Shown: positions 1-11,939 of the stretch, one piece after another
Position numbering within the stretch: the stretch's first letter is position 1
How the letters are laid out: every line of letters starts with the position of its first letter
DNA from: Clonostachys chloroleuca
Taxonomy: Eukaryota; Ascomycota; Sordariomycetes; Hypocreales; Bionectriaceae
Direction: 5' to 3'
Length of the DNA: 64,000 bases
Assembly (NCBI GenBank): GCA_037952775.1
Contig: JBANAY010000001.1
Span: 1,984,001 to 2,048,000 of the forward strand
The notes under the pieces: model-generated
Database searches by the model: none
Seen by the model: only the letters and a program-made list of their open reading frames with translations
What the model was told of the DNA's origin: nothing
Position numbers and translations under genes: made by a program

Positions 1-46
1 CATTGGCAGGGTTCCCGGTTTGCCCTCCATTCTATTGCACGGTGAG

Positions 47-2291
47 TTAGAGTTGCATCCAGTTAGATTTGTCGTTGTTCCAAGAACTTACTGCGTCATT
101 TCCTCGAAGGAACGCATTTTTTAGCTTCGGTATCCGAGCTGCGAGGGCTTCCAAGTCCACGTCCAGTTGGACAAGGAACGACTCGGTTAGGGGGTTCCGT
201 CTCTTCAACGCATTCATTGCCGACAATAGGAACCGCAGCGAGTCGGAGGATTGGCCATCATCAGGCCGACTCTTGAGATATTGTACAAAGACTCGAGCCG
301 CAACATAGAGGCAAAAGGAAATGAAAGGGTTCATCTGTGGGGGGTTAGTGATCTTCTTCGAAGGCATGTGCTAAAAGGCATGGTTGAAGAGACTTGGAGA
401 ACAGGCGATGCAACTTACAGATGCAAGATCCATGTGCGACACAGTCCTCATTATGCTTGTAATCTCATTTGCAGCGGTTATACATCGAACCTTGCTCTCG
501 GCGCCGACTGAAGCCGGGAGCTTATTCTTCTCAGCCTTGAAAATAGCAGCCTGGTGAAGGCATATCGTAGATGTATGGATTGCCATGTTGGTAAAGACGA
601 TGTTGGGATTTGCGATACCCTCTGGTAACTTGAGGTGTTGTGGGAGGCAGAGAGATGTGTTGAGGATGATATTATCCAGATGTCGGTGACGCTTCCAAAA
701 TGGGCCATTTAAATCATTATCGAGATCATCGGCATCTGGACGATGGAGGTGGATGAGGTTGCGGCCAAAAAGAGACGCCAAGAGGACCACAGCACCAAAC
801 GGCGAGAGTTTTGAGGCACCACGGGGCCCTGTTGCGTCTTGCAAGCTTAGCGTCTGCTCGGGTCGGCTCATGTCGTAAGCCTCATCCGAGGCAGGGAGGT
901 CTGTCATGATGTCCTTCTCATCTATCGTCATTGGCCAGCCAGTTCCTATGCTTGCATACCGATCCTCGCAGAACGCCATCCAAAATGTGCGCCTTCGTTC
1001 TTCACGCTCCGTCCAGTCTTTCGGGGGAGGTAAGCACTGCTTTACATCCAACCCAGTGCCATCGAGTCGGTGTAAGCCAATCCTACATAACGTCAGTCAG
1101 CCATATCCAGGAGAATACAAATTTGAGCAACGATAAGGTTTTTTTTGTGGATTTTCATACATTTGGGCAAGTCGTATAGCTGAGCCTGTATTGATCCAAG
1201 CGCGAGGAAAGTACATCATCCTCATCTCATAGCATGATAAGAGAATATGTGCCTGGCAATGAGCCACAGAAATCATATGTTCTCCGTAGCCTTTGATATA
1301 GTCTGCCTCGACATACTTGCGAGCTCTCTGATAGAAGAGGTCTCGCATACCCATGTACTTCTCAGAAATTGAGGAAGCCAAAGTCCACATGGCATATCTC
1401 AAGCATACTGGTGGACGCCGAGGGGGTGCGCTATGTTGCCTAGTCAGCATGTGTGTCGTAGGAAGCAAGGTGATGGACAAGTACGAACAGATTCATGGCT
1501 GCGAGATACCGGTATCTGTGAATCATGGGTAATGAAGGGTGGACTTTCTCGAAGTAAACTTGGTGAAGCTCGTCAATCGTGTCCTGTGGCGGTAATGGTT
1601 CCTCCAACCCCAATCCAATCATTTCCCATGGAAAATCTTCACCTCCAACATTATTCATGTTGACGCCCATAGTGGCATTGAAATTGAATTCGTCCATGGG
1701 CTGTGCTTGTTGCTGCTGTTGAGGAGAGCCATTGGGGTTGAAGGCGCCATCCACATCCCAATCATTCCCAGCCATCATACCTAAATCTGTCGGCATTGAC
1801 AGCTTGGGTACGCCTGTGTGCACATTCAGACTAGGACCAGTATGTATCGGGAGGCTGCTCATGGGTTTGGGCTGTTGTGATGCCGTGGCAGTAGCTGCCA
1901 CAGCGCGTGGCTCTTGGGTCTTCAAGAGGGTCTCCACTTGTTCTATACAAGTACAGTCTCAGTATCAATATCCAGAACCGAGCCAGGTGAGCATGTGCGA
2001 AGATGGGAACCTACTCAGACGCTCCTCCAACGCCTTGACATAACCTCGCTTGGGTCCGCTCTTCCTCCGCTGTTCATCATAGGCGCACATATGTCCCAAG
2101 CGGGAACAGGTGCTGCAGCTGGGTCTCACGCCATCGCATTTAAGCTTTCTTTTCCGGCATATCATGCAGGCTAAGCGTTTTGGCTTGGGGACATTTGAGT
2201 TGTCGGGTATGGGCGGTTCGCGGGGAGCAGCGTCGACTTCAATTTGGCTCTGCTGGGCATTGGCCGCAGACTCTTCCGGAGAGCTAAGCAT
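47..2291 (-). CDS. Zn2Cys6 fungal-specific transcription factor
   Basis: Complete five-exon gene; exons 2291-2015, 1942-1489, 1430-1161, 1082-419 and 334-47 join in frame to 650 residues. The N-terminus (about residues 38-65) has the binuclear zinc cluster CMICRKRKLKC followed by CSTC and a sixth cysteine, and then a basic linker and a short coiled coil (ALEERLKQVETLL) created by splicing intron 1. A Gln-rich stretch and the fungal-specific regulatory domain follow (region around RPPVCLRYAMWTLAS to RRRTFWMAFCEDRYAS). This family binds CGG-containing sites as nuclear regulators; the target genes are unknown. The donor of intron 2 (GTTCGT) is less usual, but it gives the only clean join. The start is the first ATG in frame ahead of the zinc cluster. 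The gene stands alone, with a long empty upstream region. Confidence 0.9.
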
Positions 2292-3242
2292 GACGCACGT
2301 AGGGGAGTATGGTGTTTCAAGATCGGGACGCAAGAGGGACGGAGCGGCGGCGGGGTGTGAGAGTAGGCAAGTGCCGGACAGGACGACTGTTAGTAGATGT
2401 CTCGGTGGACGAGTTTGGTGGTGCTCGGTCGGTGGAGGAGGGGCAGCTGCTCCCGCGCACAAGCAAGGGAGTATCAGGCAATCATCCGGCAATCATGAAT
2501 ACAATCTGTTTGGATATCGTGGCGAGGGCTCGGCGAGAAAGACGGGCGCAAGGAACGTTGGACCAGCAATTGAATGCGAAGGGAGGAGGGCAAGTTGGTG
2601 TGCGTGCCGGACATTCAATCATGTCAAGGGGATATTCGGAGCCGGTGTGGATCCCTTGGGGAAAGTAAAAAGCGAGGCAACGGCGTGAGGATGCTCGAGT
2701 CTCGGGCGCAGTGTCGGCAGTGTTTTCTGTCTGTTGGATCTGGTCGCGACCCGCCAGAAGGAGGGATCGATCTCTGGGAATGTTGAGGCAGCTAGGCTAG
2801 ACTTTCTAAACCCTGGAGGCAAGCAACCGGCAGTGACAACGGGGATGGGTCCGGTGGACATCATTAATAAGCCCTCCGCCAGCTGTTAGCTGACCTGACT
2901 GCAGGTGCCACTGTCCGCGACTTCCCTGGCGCCTAGGCTCGCAGACAGTGCCATCCTTGTCACACCTCCTAGCGGAGCCTTAGCGCATGGCACGGCGGGA
3001 GGTGAGTGGTATTGAACTGCCACGGGTCTCTGATACAGTCAGCTGAGGGGCATTCCTATGGTGTCTGGCAGTACTGGATACATGTGCCACTCCAACTCAG
3101 CTCAGCGCTGATCCACTCGTCATGGCGATGACAACTGCATCTGGCGGCCAGCAGCATCAGTTCCACGACTCCAGCGGCACACATGGCGCCTGTAGACCTC
3201 CAATTGATCCCACCCATCCATCCATCAAACTCTCTGGTACAG

Positions 3243-3600
3243 GGCTGACTCTTTGGGTCACCGCTGCCGCCTTGTCGTTCCCTTGGATCACGACCAATTC
3301 GCCTCTCGCGATACGCCCGAACCGCCGAGACTGTCCCGCTTCAGCTACTATCCTGCGACATACCTAATCGATCCAGCTCTCAATCATTTCCACGCTAGAA
3401 GGCAAAGGTGTTCTCCTTGCAGATGTTCTACACATTAGGGGTGCTACAGCCGTGCTTGCAGGTGCCTAGTGCAGGCACGGCCTGGTGACGAAACTCGTCC
3501 GACTCCTTGCAGCTTTACGTGTATGCCCTGGCTCATGGTAATACCTCACCAGCATCGCACTGGGTTAGCCAACCCCCTTGTCCAGAGATGAACCCATCAC
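3243..3600. repeat. Degenerate dispersed repeat piece (copy 1)
   Basis: Partner of 7634-7790; the same blocks occur in the same order and orientation, but the middle is longer here. Confidence 0.4.
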
Positions 3601-5902
3601 CCCGCCCAGCTACTATCATAGTATATGTATACTTCATGCCCATTGTAGAATGTACTTACAGCTGCTATATATCAGACTTTTCAACTGCTCCTGCATCTTT
3701 GTTTACCCTGAACTACAAAACAGATTGCCTGATTGAGCAAAAGTCTTATACGACTCTTTACCTCCCTCTACGCCGAGGATGGGCCTGGTAAGAGGTGTAA
3801 AGACGACCAATTGGATATTGATTGCAGGCGGAGGAAGGCAAGTTGGTGCGAGTGCCGACCTCAATCATATCCAGGCGAGGTTTCTTGACCCGGAGAGGAG
3901 ACCGTCCCTTCCGAGACAATTGTATTACTTTGGTGTACTGCCACGACTTATTCGTCCATTACCATGTCATACACGCCCTAAGTAATAAGGACTGATTTTA
4001 ATCCGAACGTACCTAGTCTTCCAACGAACCAATAACTTACATATGCATATCACTGCAGAATCCGGGCGTCTAACCAGGTAATGGTGGGTATTTATATCCA
4101 TCTCTCTCGCGCCCAAAAGTTCCAGGGTAGCCAAGGCAGGTAGGAGACAGCTCCCAGGATCAGCATGGTTACACAAACCGCGATCCGCATACTTGTCCTC
4201 TGAGGCTCGCTTTTCTCGAGGCTTTTGAAGATTTCTTTCTCGAGATACCTAGTTCGTCGCCTTGTGATGTTTCCACCTCCAAATCGCCACGCTTAGCTGA
4301 AGCTCCATCACCCGAGCTCTCCTGGCTATCTACACCCGAGCCCTGATTACAGATTCGAAACCCCTGACGGCCAAGCCTTTGGGAGCTGCATCTGGACCAC
4401 GATTGATCAAGGTGTGCATGTGGGGTTTTCTCCCTGTTTAGAATTATAACCTCAATTCATCCGAGGCCAACGGTCGCTACTCAAAGCCAAGTCTCGGTTA
4501 TTGAAGCACGTCAAGAAATGCTAGAATGCCTACAGGGAGGCCAACCACAGGGACCCCGGCCGACTCCCAGCTCCTGCGAGGGTATATCGAGTTGAACCAT
4601 AAACTACAACATCGTGTTAGTTGTTGGCTCACTACCACAGAGAATGCGTGTCTAGCATCACCCCAATCGCGATTGTATATTCGCTTGCGGCTGGCACATA
4701 TCGACTTGTGGCTGACGAAAACAGGGAAGTTTGACACTACTTGAGATATAAGTTCTCAGCCAGATATTGAATCAGCGAGAATGACATCAAGTGCTCTTGT
4801 GTCTACAGTGGCGTCTCGATCTAGTCTTTGGGCCTCTTGATTAGTGGCCCATCACCATTATTATCAATCTTTTTAAGGGCGAAAGACTCCTACATCGTGT
4901 AGGCATACGCAAGTGCTCAGGAACGGTGTTCATCGTGATTTACTGGGCCAGAGTTATTCGAATGTCCGAGGCAGAATCCCAAACGCCACAAAGCCGCGAT
5001 AGTCCGCACACACTCGCCCCTGCCAAGTAACACCCTCATTCCACCGTGGTTAGTGCTTACGAATTGACATCCATTGATCCTTGTGCATCGGCAGTCGCTC
5101 CCTAGGAAGCTGAGAACTCATGCCCACCGCAGAGAATACATGCCCAACACAGACATGTGGTGGTGCGAGCTGGGGTGTGCATGTGTCCCCGCACTTAGCA
5201 ATTCGTGCCTCAGCAGCACATATACATACCTGTATGGGGAAAAACCAATGCGGGGTGTTCATAAGTCCCTCCTCGAGGAGTGCTGTTGACTTGGCAGCCT
5301 TGGAGAAATGTTGGCTGGGAGCTTCTGTGCCACCATGGGGGAATATCTAGCCTTGTACTGGCACCAACTAGCAGGCTGTTTCTCCTTTGCGCAACATTTT
5401 TCTTCAACACGCCATCGAAAACAGACGTAATGACAGTGCTCGCCATCTCAGTTCAATGCATAACTACTAAATAAGTCCACTTGCCTCTACTCGCATGTTT
5501 TTCATACCTAAAGCTAATATCGCTCCCGCTCTCGACTGGAAGAGCCACACGAGGCTTAAAGAATATCCTTGGCTCGATCTGAAATGAGTTGAATAACAAC
5601 GAGAAGAAAAATCGACGACATGACGTCAACCGGCCTCCTTTTAACTCTTGTTCCCGGCTGCTTCCAATATTCTTGAACCCCCAAGCGGAGGGCACGGGTT
5701 GGGAGAACTGTGACGTGAGGTTTGCCAGTTCTTCACCCCATGACCCAATCAGTCAACCAAGAAGAATATTTCCTTGCTTGAAAGAAAGCAAGATGAGAAA
5801 CCAAGGCGTGAAATCAAGTGATGCGTCCAATATGTTGACTCACTGTGCCAACAACAGCCAAACCGATGTGCTTGCAACTCTGAATCCCTGCCGCGAATAT
5901 GT

Positions 5903-5908
5903 ATAAGA
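5903..5908 (+). promoter_or_regulatory. TATA-like element of the small cysteine-rich gene
   Basis: tataag sits about 150 bp upstream of the intron donor in the presumed 5' UTR of the gene at 6144, followed by a pyrimidine-rich stretch typical of fungal transcription starts. Position and context only; no start site is proven. Confidence 0.35.
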
Positions 5909-6053
5909 AGACCGATTTCTCAGGAAATATCGTCGACTTCGAAGTTTCAATCCTCTCCATCCCAGTCTAACTCTTAGCCATTCATCCATTGTCAAGTTTA
6001 AGCACAAATCATCTCCAACCTATCTGAACTAGGCAGTCTTGAAGAATTCCAAA

Positions 6054-6116
6054 GTATGTTGACAATTTGTTCAAAGACTTGGGTCCCGACGAACCACTAA
6101 CATGAATTTGTTACAG
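6054..6116 (+). other. Probable 5' UTR intron of the 82-aa gene
   Basis: Donor GTATGT at 6054, branch-like CACTAAC at about 6095-6101 and acceptor TTACAG ending at 6116, 27 bases ahead of the ATG at 6144. All three signals match the consensus seen in the spliced coding genes of this window. Confidence 0.55.
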
Positions 6117-6143
6117 CAAATCTCCTTCGATAAATAATCAATC

Positions 6144-6392
6144 ATGTGCCAAAAGCTCACCACTCAGCGAATGCATCGATGTGGGCATTTGGGTGACGAG
6201 CCGCCGATGGTCATCCCATACCGTGGCTGTGGTCAATGCGGGAATATCCAGTATACCAGCCACTTGGGACGAACCACTTTGAAATCTCCCTGTGATGGCT
6301 GTGTGCAGAGCGGTGCGTGGGTTCGGTATGATGGCCAGTGGATGGCCAAACAATCGGCAGAGGCGGCGGCGGCGGCTGCTGGAAACAACTGA
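6144..6392 (+). CDS. Small cysteine-rich hypothetical protein (82 aa)
   Basis: An ATG-initiated ORF of 82 residues with His/Cys pairs (HRCGH, CGQCG, CDGC) and an alanine run near the C-terminus encoded by a GCG/GCA repeat. The spacing of CxxC pairs suggests a small metal-binding fold, but no family is recognised and there is no signal peptide. Expression is supported by a clean 5' UTR intron at 6054-6116 (GTATGT donor, CACTAAC branch, TTACAG acceptor) just before the ATG and by an upstream TATA-like box. It lies directly upstream of an orphan kinase-like gene on the same strand. Confidence 0.6.
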   Translation: MCQKLTTQRMHRCGHLGDEPPMVIPYRGCGQCGNIQYTSHLGRTTLKSPCDGCVQSGAWVRYDGQWMAKQSAEAAAAAAGNN

Positions 6393-6610
6393 TATTTACC
6401 TACCTACCTGAGTAACGAATTGGAAGAGTGTACGCACCGAGGCTTTGCCGAATTTCAGCACTCGTACCTGCCTGCTTAAAGGCCTAATTTGTGCCTGACT
6501 TGTTGTGTGTGTAGCTGCATTTATGTATCCAGCTACTTTCACTTTCTTTTGCAACCTTGGAAAAATCCATCCCAACCCACAACACACTTTCCTGTCCACA
6601 GCTTCACAAA

Positions 6611-7543
6611 ATGTATTCGGAGCTGCCTTCGTGCCTCCACTCCTTTGATGTCATTTCTCGAGGCGCAACTGGATGGGTTTTCCAGATAGACGATGAAATA
6701 GCCCTGAAATATACAAGAAGGGATCGCCTGGACGAGTTCCAAAAGGAAAACGCAATCTACGACCTCCTCGAAGAGCATAGAGCTCCTTCCACCCTTCTAC
6801 AAAGCTTTCTCAGACTTCCGGGGATCAACTTCATGCCTCTGATGGCAGGCACCCTAGATCAGCGGATCAACGACAACCAGCGCCGCGACTACCAGGAAGC
6901 GAGATGCCTCGAACTGTTGAAGTTGGAGCCAACGCAGAAGATTGAGCAGTGGGCAATGGAGCTATCTGGGGCTATTTCTTGGCTGGCCTCGATCGGCCTG
7001 GCTCACGGAGATTTACGTCCTGCCAACATTCTCTTGGATTACCGGGATCACTTAAAACTGGCGGATTTCGACTGTGCCTCTGATATGGGGTCTGACCACC
7101 AAGGGAGCGCACCCCCCTGGTCACGAATGCTTGGACCTGAGGCTGGCATCAAACAGGGAACCTATGGAGTTTACGGAGCGGAAAGCGAACAGTTCACCTT
7201 CGGCGTTATTCTCTACACTATGACCCGTGGCATCGTGTTGTATGAAGAAGATCCGCCAGGCGCTGTTCTTCTTTTACAGGAAAAGATATTTCCCCCGCTA
7301 TCAGATGGACATCTAGATCGAATCATTGACAGATGCTGGAAGGGTCAATATGGTTCTCTTGCCGAACTAGCTGAGGAGATGGGGTCTCTGGAGAGTGCAA
7401 AGGCGACACAGGCAACAATTCTAGATGATGAACATGTTGACAAGATGCATTGGAGATGCACCAATCTCCTAGCCACCAAGCTCTCAGACGTTCTCATTGA
7501 ATCTGTGAATACGGAGGAAGTGGATCAGGTAGCTAACAATTAG
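6611..7543 (+). CDS. Protein-kinase-like protein (310 aa), orphan fungal type
   Basis: Single-exon ORF starting at ATG 6611 (context cacaaaATG); in-frame codons further upstream lack an ATG. Kinase features in order: glycine-rich loop RGATGWVF (about residues 17-24), candidate ATP lysine in ALKY, catalytic loop HGDLRPANILLD (about residue 131) with HGD replacing HRD, and DFD (about residue 152) in place of DFG. A YGAESEQFTFGVILY stretch matches the activation-segment and F-helix region. At 310 residues it is a minimal kinase domain with no added modules. The HGDLRP type is common in expanded fungal kinase families of unknown substrate. The changed HRD and DFG motifs may reduce activity, though Asp and Lys are present. 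Confidence 0.75.
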   Translation: MYSELPSCLHSFDVISRGATGWVFQIDDEIALKYTRRDRLDEFQKENAIYDLLEEHRAPSTLLQSFLRLPGINFMPLMAGTLDQRINDNQRRDYQEARCLELLKLEPTQKIEQWAMELSGAISWLASIGLAHGDLRPANILLDYRDHLKLADFDCASDMGSDHQGSAPPWSRMLGPEAGIKQGTYGVYGAESEQFTFGVILYTMTRGIVLYEEDPPGAVLLLQEKIFPPLSDGHLDRIIDRCWKGQYGSLAELAEEMGSLESAKATQATILDDEHVDKMHWRCTNLLATKLSDVLIESVNTEEVDQVANN

Positions 7544-9230
7544 AGTAAACTGGTCGGAATAGAAACTGAGAGGAGGCTGCATTTCAACTGACACCCCCCT
7601 CCGGCCTCACTGAGCCACCCCGGTCCTTTATTAAGGTTGGCTCTTTGGGTCACCATTGCTACTCTTGCCATTGCCTTGGGCCGCCTGCAGCTTGCGCGTA
7701 CAACATCATGTTCAGAACGCCTGGCTCATGGTAATACCTAACCCGAACCGTACGGACCCTTGTCCAGAACGAATGCAGCAAACCGTTGCATCCGTAACTC
7801 CAGAAATGGCCAATCTATCTTCCTAATACAGACACGGCGGATGCATGTCAGAGTTGCTGACTGTCAACACCTCCTGAAAGACCCTTCCGCATGCCCACGT
7901 GAGAGATCCCCAGGCGTGAGGTGGTATAGGGCGATACTCTTCACTCTACCCTCTGCAGAACTCGTATGAGCTGAAAGGAAATGATCTTCTATCTGCCATG
8001 TGCTCATCAGCCTCCTGTTCAGCTCGCCTTGGCCACGTGTATGCAGGCGGCACAAACCCATTGCTGAGAAACGATGATCAACGCCCCAAGCTCGCATCTC
8101 GCACCCCGCCATTGTACGAGCATGATCAACCTATCCTCGCCATGGCGTTACTTTGAGTTTACGCACTACCCTTTGCTAGATCTCTTCTTACACCGGCTAT
8201 CCATCTCGGGTCGCACAGCGTTACATCTGACCCCCGCCCCATACCGAGTCTGTCGTGATTTCCCTGTCCCAGGTCATCGGGGTCGCTTAGGGGTGCCGAG
8301 CAACGCCTCCCGACTTTTGGGTGACATTATCGCTTGTCTTCTCTTTACCCTGGCTGGAAAGCTACCGCATTCAGAATATGATCAATGCCTGGAGAGTGGG
8401 CGGTCTATAATTAACCGCCATTTGACCTGGATATCCAGACAGCCTCCACCACTATAACCCTCTAAGAATCATGATCAAGGACTATGCTAAATCTACATGG
8501 CAACTCATGTTGGTAACAGAGGACACTGCTAGAACGATATTGAGGCCTCCTACTTGAATTTCCCGATCCTTAGGCATTTTATACGACTTATACGGGTTCC
8601 CCACAACCAAGATTCATAGTCTATCAATGAACGTTTATCTGAATCTGCCTTGCAAACTACCGAGATTCGAGTATGTGATGTCATTTTGTCACGCAATCAC
8701 AACTCAATTCACGTATACTCTTTCATCAACAAGCAGTCCTACCCATCAATCCTTGTCCCGCCTCGGCTGAAAAGCCCGCCCAGCCGCCACCCCATCTAGA
8801 TGCGCCCAAGTTCTCCAGTTTGTCGGTGCTGAGTTCTCCCGGCTTACATGGAACGCAAACCAGCCCGGCGGCCGCCTTTATGGGCCCTCGTGGACACTAC
8901 GCCCTTTCTCCAAAAACGTGCAACCATCGCGGACGCGGGCGGAGGTAGGCGGAGTGTTCTTGCTGATCCCCGCTCGGCATTGGCAAGGCGAGTCTCACAC
9001 CGACCTCAATGGCTTTCTCTCTCAAGCTTCGTCACAGCGACTATCAACCAACGTAACAAAACACCGGGGATATAGATTCAGATCATAAAAGGGATCTCGT
9101 AAAACATACTATGATCTCCGCACAACCTGGTGAGAGAATTAGCAAAGACACTCTGGAAACATGCCGTATAAATAGCAGAGCGACAGAAACAAGGACACAA
9201 CCCCCCTCTCCCAAGATTCACAAAATAACG
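7544..9230. other. Intergenic region without supported genes
   Basis: I see no coding region I can support. The left part (about 7634-7790) contains phrases also found at 3243-3600 (ctctttgggtcacc, ctggctcatggtaatacct, ttgtccaga), which suggests a shared degenerate repeat. The right end is the presumed 3' flank of TEX1. Confidence 0.45.
7634..7790. repeat. Degenerate dispersed repeat piece (copy 2)
   Basis: Shares ordered short blocks with 3243-3600: ctctttgggtcacc, then ctggctcatggtaatacct, then cttgtccaga followed by a similar aacg/gatg end. Spacing between blocks differs, so the copies have diverged or lost sequence. Seen by eye only. Confidence 0.4.
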
Positions 9231-10635
9231 CTACTTTTTATCATCTATGCCGATGATCCGCAAGACCCCCAGGTCGCTGTAAGCAAGCCAGTACCTCGTA
9301 GGCGCCCACGCCACCACCGGGCACGATCCCGCCGTCTTAAAGGTGTGGATCTTCTCTCCCGTCTCCGTGTGCGTCACCTCGAGGCCGGATCCCTCGTCAC
9401 TGCCTCCCACGACGAAGCTGCCGTCGAATGTGAAGCCTGACGTTTTTGGCAACACACGGTTAGCGCTTGAACACAATTGTGTGAAGTACACGAGACGAAT
9501 GGGGGAGGGGGATACATACTGATACTTCTCACCGGCCCGACCATGCTCGTGATCGTCCTCTGACAGAGCCACCGGCGCGTGTCCCAGAGCGCGATGATCG
9601 AGTCGGAGCCTCCAGTCGCCAGGTACCGCCCCGTGGGCTGGAGCTCAGCCGTGAGGCATGATGACGTGTGTCCGCTTAGTTGGAACTCCTCGTTGTCGCC
9701 GTAGGCAACCCGTAGGACTGGTTCGAAATTGGGATACGACAGGATGCGGATGTGCCCCTCGCTCGTGGTCAAGAATATCTTCTCTCCACTCCAGCAGAAG
9801 GCAATCTGATTCGTCTGTATCGACTGCTGATGGGATGCCAAGGGGGTAGGCGATGTGGGGGAAAGGACAAAGATATTGTCATCCTGTGGGAGAGAGAGGC
9901 CAAAGCGCGTCAGCGTGTGATTCAATTGTCCTTGACGGAAATCATTCTGTTCCAAAAAGTTCCCGCCAACCTCCCTGCATCGCTCCCTGGCCAGGGAGAT
10001 GGGAGATTGGGGATGAGATTAGAGGAGGAGGCGTCCTTACCTTGTTGCCCACAATCAGCGACTGACCGTCCGGCGCCCATGCCAATGTGAAGGCCTCCCC
10101 CAGCCCCTTGACCTCGTTGAAGCAGGCCTTGGTCCTCACGTCCCAGAACTTGGCGACCCCGTCGCTGCTGATGCTGCAGAGCTCAGCGTCCTTAGTGGGA
10201 TTGAAGGCGACCTTCTCCACCGATCCCAAGTGGCCTTTCAGCTCAGTTGAGAACTTGATGTGAGGCTTCTCCGGGTTCCCTATGGCGACGTTGTCAGCGC
10301 ATTGAAGCCGACGACCAAGCATCCCGGGGAACTGAACTCACAAACTCGCAAGGTCTTATCGGTAGACCCGGTGGCGACCAGTGTCCCTACGGGATTCCAT
10401 GCAATCGAGCGCAAGCTGTGAAAAGGTCCATGTTAGCAGGCGCATTTGTTCGCAGCAGAGGGGCCGCGCGCGCGCGCGTGCTCGAGACAAAGGCAGGCGC
10501 CGTGGAGCCGACTCACTTGTTCGACCCTCCCGTCCTAGAGTTGGGATCGTTGTACGGCTGGCTCTTGAGATTGGTGAAGTAGGGCGAGAACCGCTCCGCC
10601 GACAGGCTCTGCCGCGGCCTGAGAAGCGGTGCCAT
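9231..10635 (-). CDS. TEX1: THO complex subunit 3 / TEX1, WD40 protein
   Basis: Exons 10635-10517, 10415-10342, 10279-10041, 9883-9520 and 9436-9231 join in frame to 333 residues. The product is an all-WD40 protein with successive blades: RSIAWNPVGTLVATGSTDKTLRVW, then HLGSVEKVAFNP with KFWDVR, HTSSCLTAELQPTGRYLATGGSD with LWDTR, and a final WAPTRYWLAYSD blade. This arrangement matches the THOC3/Tex1 family, a subunit of the nuclear THO/TREX complex that couples transcription to mRNA export. The first exon (MAPLLRPRQSLSAERFSPYF) is the usual short N-terminal lead. Intron 1 contains a CG dinucleotide run near 10467-10479. All introns have standard ends. Confidence 0.88.
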
Positions 10636-11939
10636 GTCCTTGCCTGCGTTTCTCTGTGTCAGTGTCATGACGGGCAATGGATCAATTGGGAGGTGAGGTT
10701 AAGATGAGGTGGGCTTGGTAGGATGGGACGGATAGCCATTGCAGAGACAAGAACTGGGCTTGAGACATGCAGGGTCGCTGTAGTGTAAGGTCAGGTGTAA
10801 ATGAAGGTTTGAGCACATGCATCCTTTGTAGGTACTCACCTGCAGTAGAATCGATGCGCCCTGGAAAAAAACTGCGAGACAAGATGAACTGAATTGAAGC
10901 CGCTGGATGTGGTTGACGACAGCACCTAATGCGTGCCTGTTTTTCGGCCCTACAGGGTGTGCTAGGGGTCGCAGTGGCCCCCGTGCCTGGACCCCAGCCA
11001 ATGTTCAATGGAGGCTAACGTAAAGTTAGTACAGAGCTGCCCACCACTGCTCCATTGAGCTTGTCCCAGAGCTTGTCCCAAGGACAAAGACTCGAGGATG
11101 TTGTTGATATTGAGTGGACCGGCCAACTACACAGGCCATCATCACAATGCTGCACCATAACACGCGTGTTGTTATTATTCAAGCCAGGAAGGAAAACAAC
11201 AAACCATACAAGGATAATCCAATCATGTTATTACACCGTCCAGTGCACTTTCAGAGTGCCTAGTCTATTATTCAAAAGCCATGATATATGTGATTCCACG
11301 CAATGCAATTCTCTACTCTTCACACAGTAACTACCGATAATCCCGTCATGATATATGCATCTACAGTTTCCTTCCACAGGCTGCCTGACAGGAGTCACCC
11401 AGAGCTAGTGCCCTGCCGGATGCCCTTTATCCCAAGCCCAGCCCGGGATGGGACAAGGTTTTCACCCACCAAGATCGAAAATCTCGGTCTTCATACCATA
11501 TACTGTGACTCGTGTCCTCCAATCGGGAAGCTGAGTGCCGCCCAGTCAATAAACCAATATCCTACGCCTGCTTTCGCCCGTGACTCCATGCGCCAAATGC
11601 ATTTTAAACAACAACAAAAAGTGAGACTCTCAAACAGAAAGGGTGGTTGGATCGAGTGCTGAGCCCGTGGAATCGCCGAGCGAGGGTTGTCAGATATTAG
11701 AGTGCGGAATATGTGAACAGGGTGAGTGACGACGAAGGTGAAGTCTCGGCGACCCATGATCCAACCTGGCTTTTGAGACCAGAGCATGCTAACCGGGCCG
11801 TGGTGAGGTTGGACTTAAACTGTATCGTAGCGTGGCACCAACGTTCTGCGATCCAACCGCGCGTTGTTGTATCCAGGATTCTAGACGTATATGTATGATG
11901 TCCTAGCGCAAGGATCATGCTGTCTAGCATTCAACACAC
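10636..11939. other. Intergenic region between TEX1 start and cyclin B end
   Basis: About 1.3 kb between the start of TEX1 and the stop codon of the cyclin gene, both on the minus strand. It must hold the TEX1 promoter and cyclin 3' UTR. No ORF with recognisable content was found on either strand. Confidence 0.5.

Larger units (their letters stand above)
2292..6053. other. Long gene-poor intergenic region
   Basis: No open frame here has convincing codon structure or a recognisable motif. It should include the promoter and 5' UTR of the minus-strand regulator on the left. On the right, a TATA-like tataag at 5903-5908 lies upstream of the small cysteine-rich gene. Short stretches resemble each other (about 2579-2640 with 3828-3885, and 3243-3600 with 7634-7790), suggesting old dispersed repeats. 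Confidence 0.5.

Noticed and set aside
2110..2688. A 192-codon plus-strand ORF across the regulator's 5' end
   Set aside because: Antisense to the zinc-cluster exon and promoter; no motif.
10467..10479. CG dinucleotide run
   Set aside because: Short simple-sequence tract within intron 1 of TEX1; no sign of function.
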